Source: Paenibacillus antri
Lineage (GTDB): Bacteria > Bacillota > Bacilli > Paenibacillales > YIM-B00363
Assembly (NCBI RefSeq): GCF_005765165.1
Contig: NZ_VCIW01000016.1
Span: forward strand, 62,001 to 126,000
Length of the DNA stretch: 64,000 nucleotides
Direction: 5' to 3'
The position numbers and the translations under genes are program-made. Below, piece by piece: positions 61,766-64,000 of the stretch; the first letter of the stretch is position 1, and each line of letters opens with the position of its first letter. The notes under the pieces were generated by a model. It saw only the letters and a list, made by a program, of their open reading frames with translations. It was not told the DNA's origin and did no database searches.

Positions 61766-62779
61766 ATGCTTGCGAGCTTGATCGGCAACGTGGTGAAGAA
61801 CGATGTATTTAACGAACAGGGACTGCTTGTCATCCCTGCGAATACGAAGCTCAGCGAAATCCACATCGACATGATCAAGAAACACGGCGTCACCATTCTC
61901 CCGCATCATCTGAAAGCGCCGGCGCCGAAGCTAGCTCCGAAGACGAACGACGTCGTCGTGTCGCACGCGACGGAAGAAATGAAAGACGTATTCGTCCGTT
62001 TCCGCGCCGGCGAAGCGCCGTCCGTCAGCGAAATGAAGACGAATTTGATTCCGACGATCCAAGAAGCGATCGAATTCCCGACGTTGTTCGGACTGCTCTC
62101 GGGCCTTCAGGCCAAGGACGACTACACGTTCCGGCACAACATCGGCGTCGCGGTCATCTCGACGATGATCGGCAAGTGGCTGGGACTCGATTCGGACAAG
62201 CTGCAGACGCTGACGTTGGCCGCCGCGCTGCACGATATCGGCAAGGTGAAGATCGAAGACGATATTTTGAACAAACCCGGGAAGTTCACCGACGAAGAAT
62301 ACGGCCTCATGAAGCGGCATACGACGTACGGGCACGAAATCTTATCCGGAAGGAACGACTTGCCTCCGGAGGTGCCGCTCGTCGCGCTGCAGCACCACGA
62401 GCGCTTGGACGGCAGAGGGTACCCGTTCGGCATCTCTGGAGACAAGATGACCTATAACAGCAAGATCGTCGCGGTGGCGGACGTCTTCCACGCCATGACC
62501 TCCAACCGCGTGTACCGCGGGGAAATCCCGTTTTACAAAGTGCTTCTGCAGATGAAAGAAGACGCTTTCGGAAAGATGGACCCGTTCATTTGCAATTTGT
62601 TCGTGCACCGGATGATGGAGATGTCGATCGGCAGCGAGGTGCTGCTGTCGAACCAAGCGACGGGCAACATCGTGCTCGTATTCCCGGACGATCCGATTCA
62701 TCCGCTCGTACAGGTCGACAATCAGTTTTACGATCTGCGTCAGCACTCTCAAATATATATAGAGCGGCTGGTCGGGTAG
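61766..62779 (+). CDS. HD-GYP domain phosphodiesterase-like protein
   Basis: 337 residues from ATG 61766 behind GAGGGGGGCC; the open frame reaches back to 61715 inside the repeat. N-terminal ~100 residues form a short sensor-like domain (LIGNVVKNDVFNEQGLLVIPANTKLSEIHIDMIKKHGVTIL). The HD-GYP domain follows with HNIGVAVI, the metal pair ALHDIGKVKI near 178, HTTYGHEIL, HHERLDGRGYP (GYP motif) and VADVFHAMTSNRVYR. HD-GYP enzymes hydrolyse cyclic di-GMP or related dinucleotides. It may be controlled by the regulator just upstream. Confidence 0.9.
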   Translation: MLASLIGNVVKNDVFNEQGLLVIPANTKLSEIHIDMIKKHGVTILPHHLKAPAPKLAPKTNDVVVSHATEEMKDVFVRFRAGEAPSVSEMKTNLIPTIQEAIEFPTLFGLLSGLQAKDDYTFRHNIGVAVISTMIGKWLGLDSDKLQTLTLAAALHDIGKVKIEDDILNKPGKFTDEEYGLMKRHTTYGHEILSGRNDLPPEVPLVALQHHERLDGRGYPFGISGDKMTYNSKIVAVADVFHAMTSNRVYRGEIPFYKVLLQMKEDAFGKMDPFICNLFVHRMMEMSIGSEVLLSNQATGNIVLVFPDDPIHPLVQVDNQFYDLRQHSQIYIERLVG

Positions 62780-62841
62780 AGCGAAGATCGGTAGGATCCG
62801 GCCATCTGTGTTATACAATAGAGAGCATCTGTTTATATCAA

Positions 62842-62877
62842 TGACGCCGGGGCGCATGCCGCTACCGGCGTTATTTT
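62842..62877 (+). terminator. Terminator after the HD-GYP gene
   Basis: ACGCCGG (62844-62850) pairs with CCGGCGT (62865-62871), inner GCGCATGC, then TATTTTTG. Confidence 0.7.
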
Positions 62878-62899
62878 TGCCTAATGAGGAAAAAAGTTG

Positions 62900-62928
62900 T
62901 TCGCAACCGCATCGTTTCCTGTTATACT
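62900..62928 (+). promoter_or_regulatory. Promoter of the oxidoreductase gene
   Basis: TTCGCA (62900-62905), 17-base spacer, TATACT (62923-62928) with the extended TG at 62920-62921. Confidence 0.65.
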
Positions 62929-62985
62929 TCTATTAAGTTTCTGTTTCAGAGATTGGTCGGAGGGATCAGGGAAGGGGAGGGCTTC

Positions 62986-63993
62986 ATGGCACAGTTACCA
63001 AAAACGAACGATCTGGGCTTTTTCGAAATTCGACTGGAATCGATCGGCGGGCTCGGAGCGAACTTGGCCGGGAAAATGCTTGCCGAATCAGGTGTGGTTG
63101 GAAGCGGATTCAATGGGGTTAGCTTTTCGTCTTACGGTTCGGAGAAAAAAGGTTCTCCCGTGAAGGCTCACATTCGGTTCTGCGATACGAACGCGGACAT
63201 CCGGGACACGACGCCGGTCGAGCGGCCGCACATCGTCGGCATCTTTCACGAAAATTTATCGAAAACGATCAACGTCGTCAGCGGCATCTATGCGGACAGC
63301 ACCGTTCTGGTCAACTCCGCGCGCACGCCCGAAGAGCTGAAAGAGAAGATGAAGCTCGTCGGCGGCACGGTCGCCGTCATCGACGCGACGGGCATCGCGC
63401 TCGAAGAGAAAAACCGGGCGAACATGGCGATGCTCGGAGCATTGTTCCGGCTCTGCGACTTCCTCGACGCAGAGCATATGCGCGGGGTTATCCGCAAATC
63501 CCTCGAAAAGAAATATCCTCAGGCCGTAGAACCGGCGCTTCGTACGTTCCAACGCGGATACGACGAAGTGCGATTCCGCACGTTCGATCTGCCGGAAGGC
63601 GTCGAGATGCCGCTTCCGAAGCGGTGGGACATTCCGGTGCTCGGCTACGAGACGCAGCCGATCGGCGGCGTCGTCATCAATCCCGGCAACAGCATTCTGA
63701 AGGATCTCAGCATCTCCCGCAGCGGGATGATGCCGCACTTCGACGACGACAAGTGCATCCATTGCGCGGCGTGCGACACGGCGTGCCCGGATTTCTGCTT
63801 CGTCTGGGAAGAACAACCCGACAAGAAGGGACGTCCGCAGATGTTCCTGCAGGGGATCGATTATCAATATTGCAAGGGGTGCCTCAAGTGCGTTACGGCT
63901 TGCCCGACGGAAGCGCTCAGCTCCGAACGCGAGACGGACGGCTACGGCGAGGAACACCGCGTGCCTCATAGATTCAATTTGGTTCAAGCGTAA
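62986..63993 (+). CDS. 2-oxoacid:ferredoxin oxidoreductase, fused gamma-delta subunit
   Basis: 335 residues from ATG 62986 behind GGGGAGGGC. The gamma domain (about 1-190) starts EIRLESIGGLGANLAGKMLAESG, typical of the PorG/KorC fold. The C-terminal delta domain (about 250-335) holds two 4Fe-4S motifs, CIHCAACDTACP and CKGCLKCVTACP. It takes part in CoA-dependent oxidation of pyruvate or another 2-oxoacid with ferredoxin as electron acceptor; the alpha and beta subunits should lie just beyond the window's right end. Complete at its stop, 7 bases from the edge. Confidence 0.9.
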   Translation: MAQLPKTNDLGFFEIRLESIGGLGANLAGKMLAESGVVGSGFNGVSFSSYGSEKKGSPVKAHIRFCDTNADIRDTTPVERPHIVGIFHENLSKTINVVSGIYADSTVLVNSARTPEELKEKMKLVGGTVAVIDATGIALEEKNRANMAMLGALFRLCDFLDAEHMRGVIRKSLEKKYPQAVEPALRTFQRGYDEVRFRTFDLPEGVEMPLPKRWDIPVLGYETQPIGGVVINPGNSILKDLSISRSGMMPHFDDDKCIHCAACDTACPDFCFVWEEQPDKKGRPQMFLQGIDYQYCKGCLKCVTACPTEALSSERETDGYGEEHRVPHRFNLVQA

Positions 63994-64000
63994 GGATTTC

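Overview
The window reads as chromosomal DNA of a GC-rich, endospore-forming, low-GC-lineage-type Firmicute, most likely Paenibacillaceae (Paenibacillus/Cohnella-like). Support: an alpha/beta-type small acid-soluble spore protein, a bacillithiol-linked YtxJ protein, Bacillus-type families (UPF0173 YtkL, UPF0316 YebE, DUF2512, HelD, KtrAB, split GcvPA/GcvPB), consensus AGGAGG ribosome binding sites and sigma-A promoters, with strong G/C at third codon positions. I see no rRNA, tRNA, CRISPR array, insertion sequence or prophage. Genes are densely packed with many 4-base ATGA overlaps.

Layout. 1-2.3 kb: proline/arginine catabolism (RocA/PruA end, proline dehydrogenase, arginase) closed by two hairpins. 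2.4-7.5 kb: GDSL hydrolase, a zinc-ribbon/YtxJ/phosphoesterase group, thyA-dfrA, a DUF2512 membrane protein and an SDR. 7.7-14.5 kb: one long operon from a clear sigma-A promoter coding for a complete ectoine/hydroxyectoine ABC importer (ehuBCDA) and the complete ectoine/5-hydroxyectoine pathway (ectABCD), plus a UPF0316 membrane protein. 14.5-21 kb: moaB, HD-domain protein, alpha/beta hydrolase, a 48-residue unknown, a GT2/MFS pair, and an LTA-synthase-like protein. 21-33.5 kb: starch/maltodextrin use (LacI regulator, binding protein, two permeases, lipoprotein alpha-amylase, and farther on a type I pullulanase) interrupted by an orphan DppBC-like permease pair and a small L,D-transpeptidase/SASP group. 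33.7-38.5 kb: YtkL, patatin, and an ABC permease/ATPase/NEW3 protein cassette. 38.6-46.9 kb: acsA with cre-like sites, sirtuin, DUF2252, ilvA, an orphan solute-binding lipoprotein, and a DUF2087/GIY-YIG pair. 46.9-51.3 kb: gcvT-gcvPA-gcvPB read leftward behind a tandem glycine riboswitch with a visible terminator. 51.3-64 kb: Mug-type glycosylase, Ca2+/H+ exchanger, HelD, KtrAB potassium uptake, phosphotransferase, DUF445, an orphan NarL-type regulator, an HD-GYP protein, and a fused gamma-delta 2-oxoacid:ferredoxin oxidoreductase subunit cut off from its partners by the window end.

Functional links. Osmotic adaptation is well represented (ectoine synthesis and recapture, KtrAB). Amino-acid degradation (proline, arginine, glycine, threonine) and acetate/2-oxoacid metabolism supply carbon and acetyl-CoA. 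The maltodextrin genes have a cluster of LacI/CcpA-like operator sites and no ATPase gene of their own. I do not see a wholly unknown multi-gene system; the best leads are the DUF2087/GIY-YIG pair with its repeated CAAACA sites, the NEW3-ABC cassette, the ATT-initiated L,D-transpeptidase, several unannotated small genes, and the structured regulatory regions.
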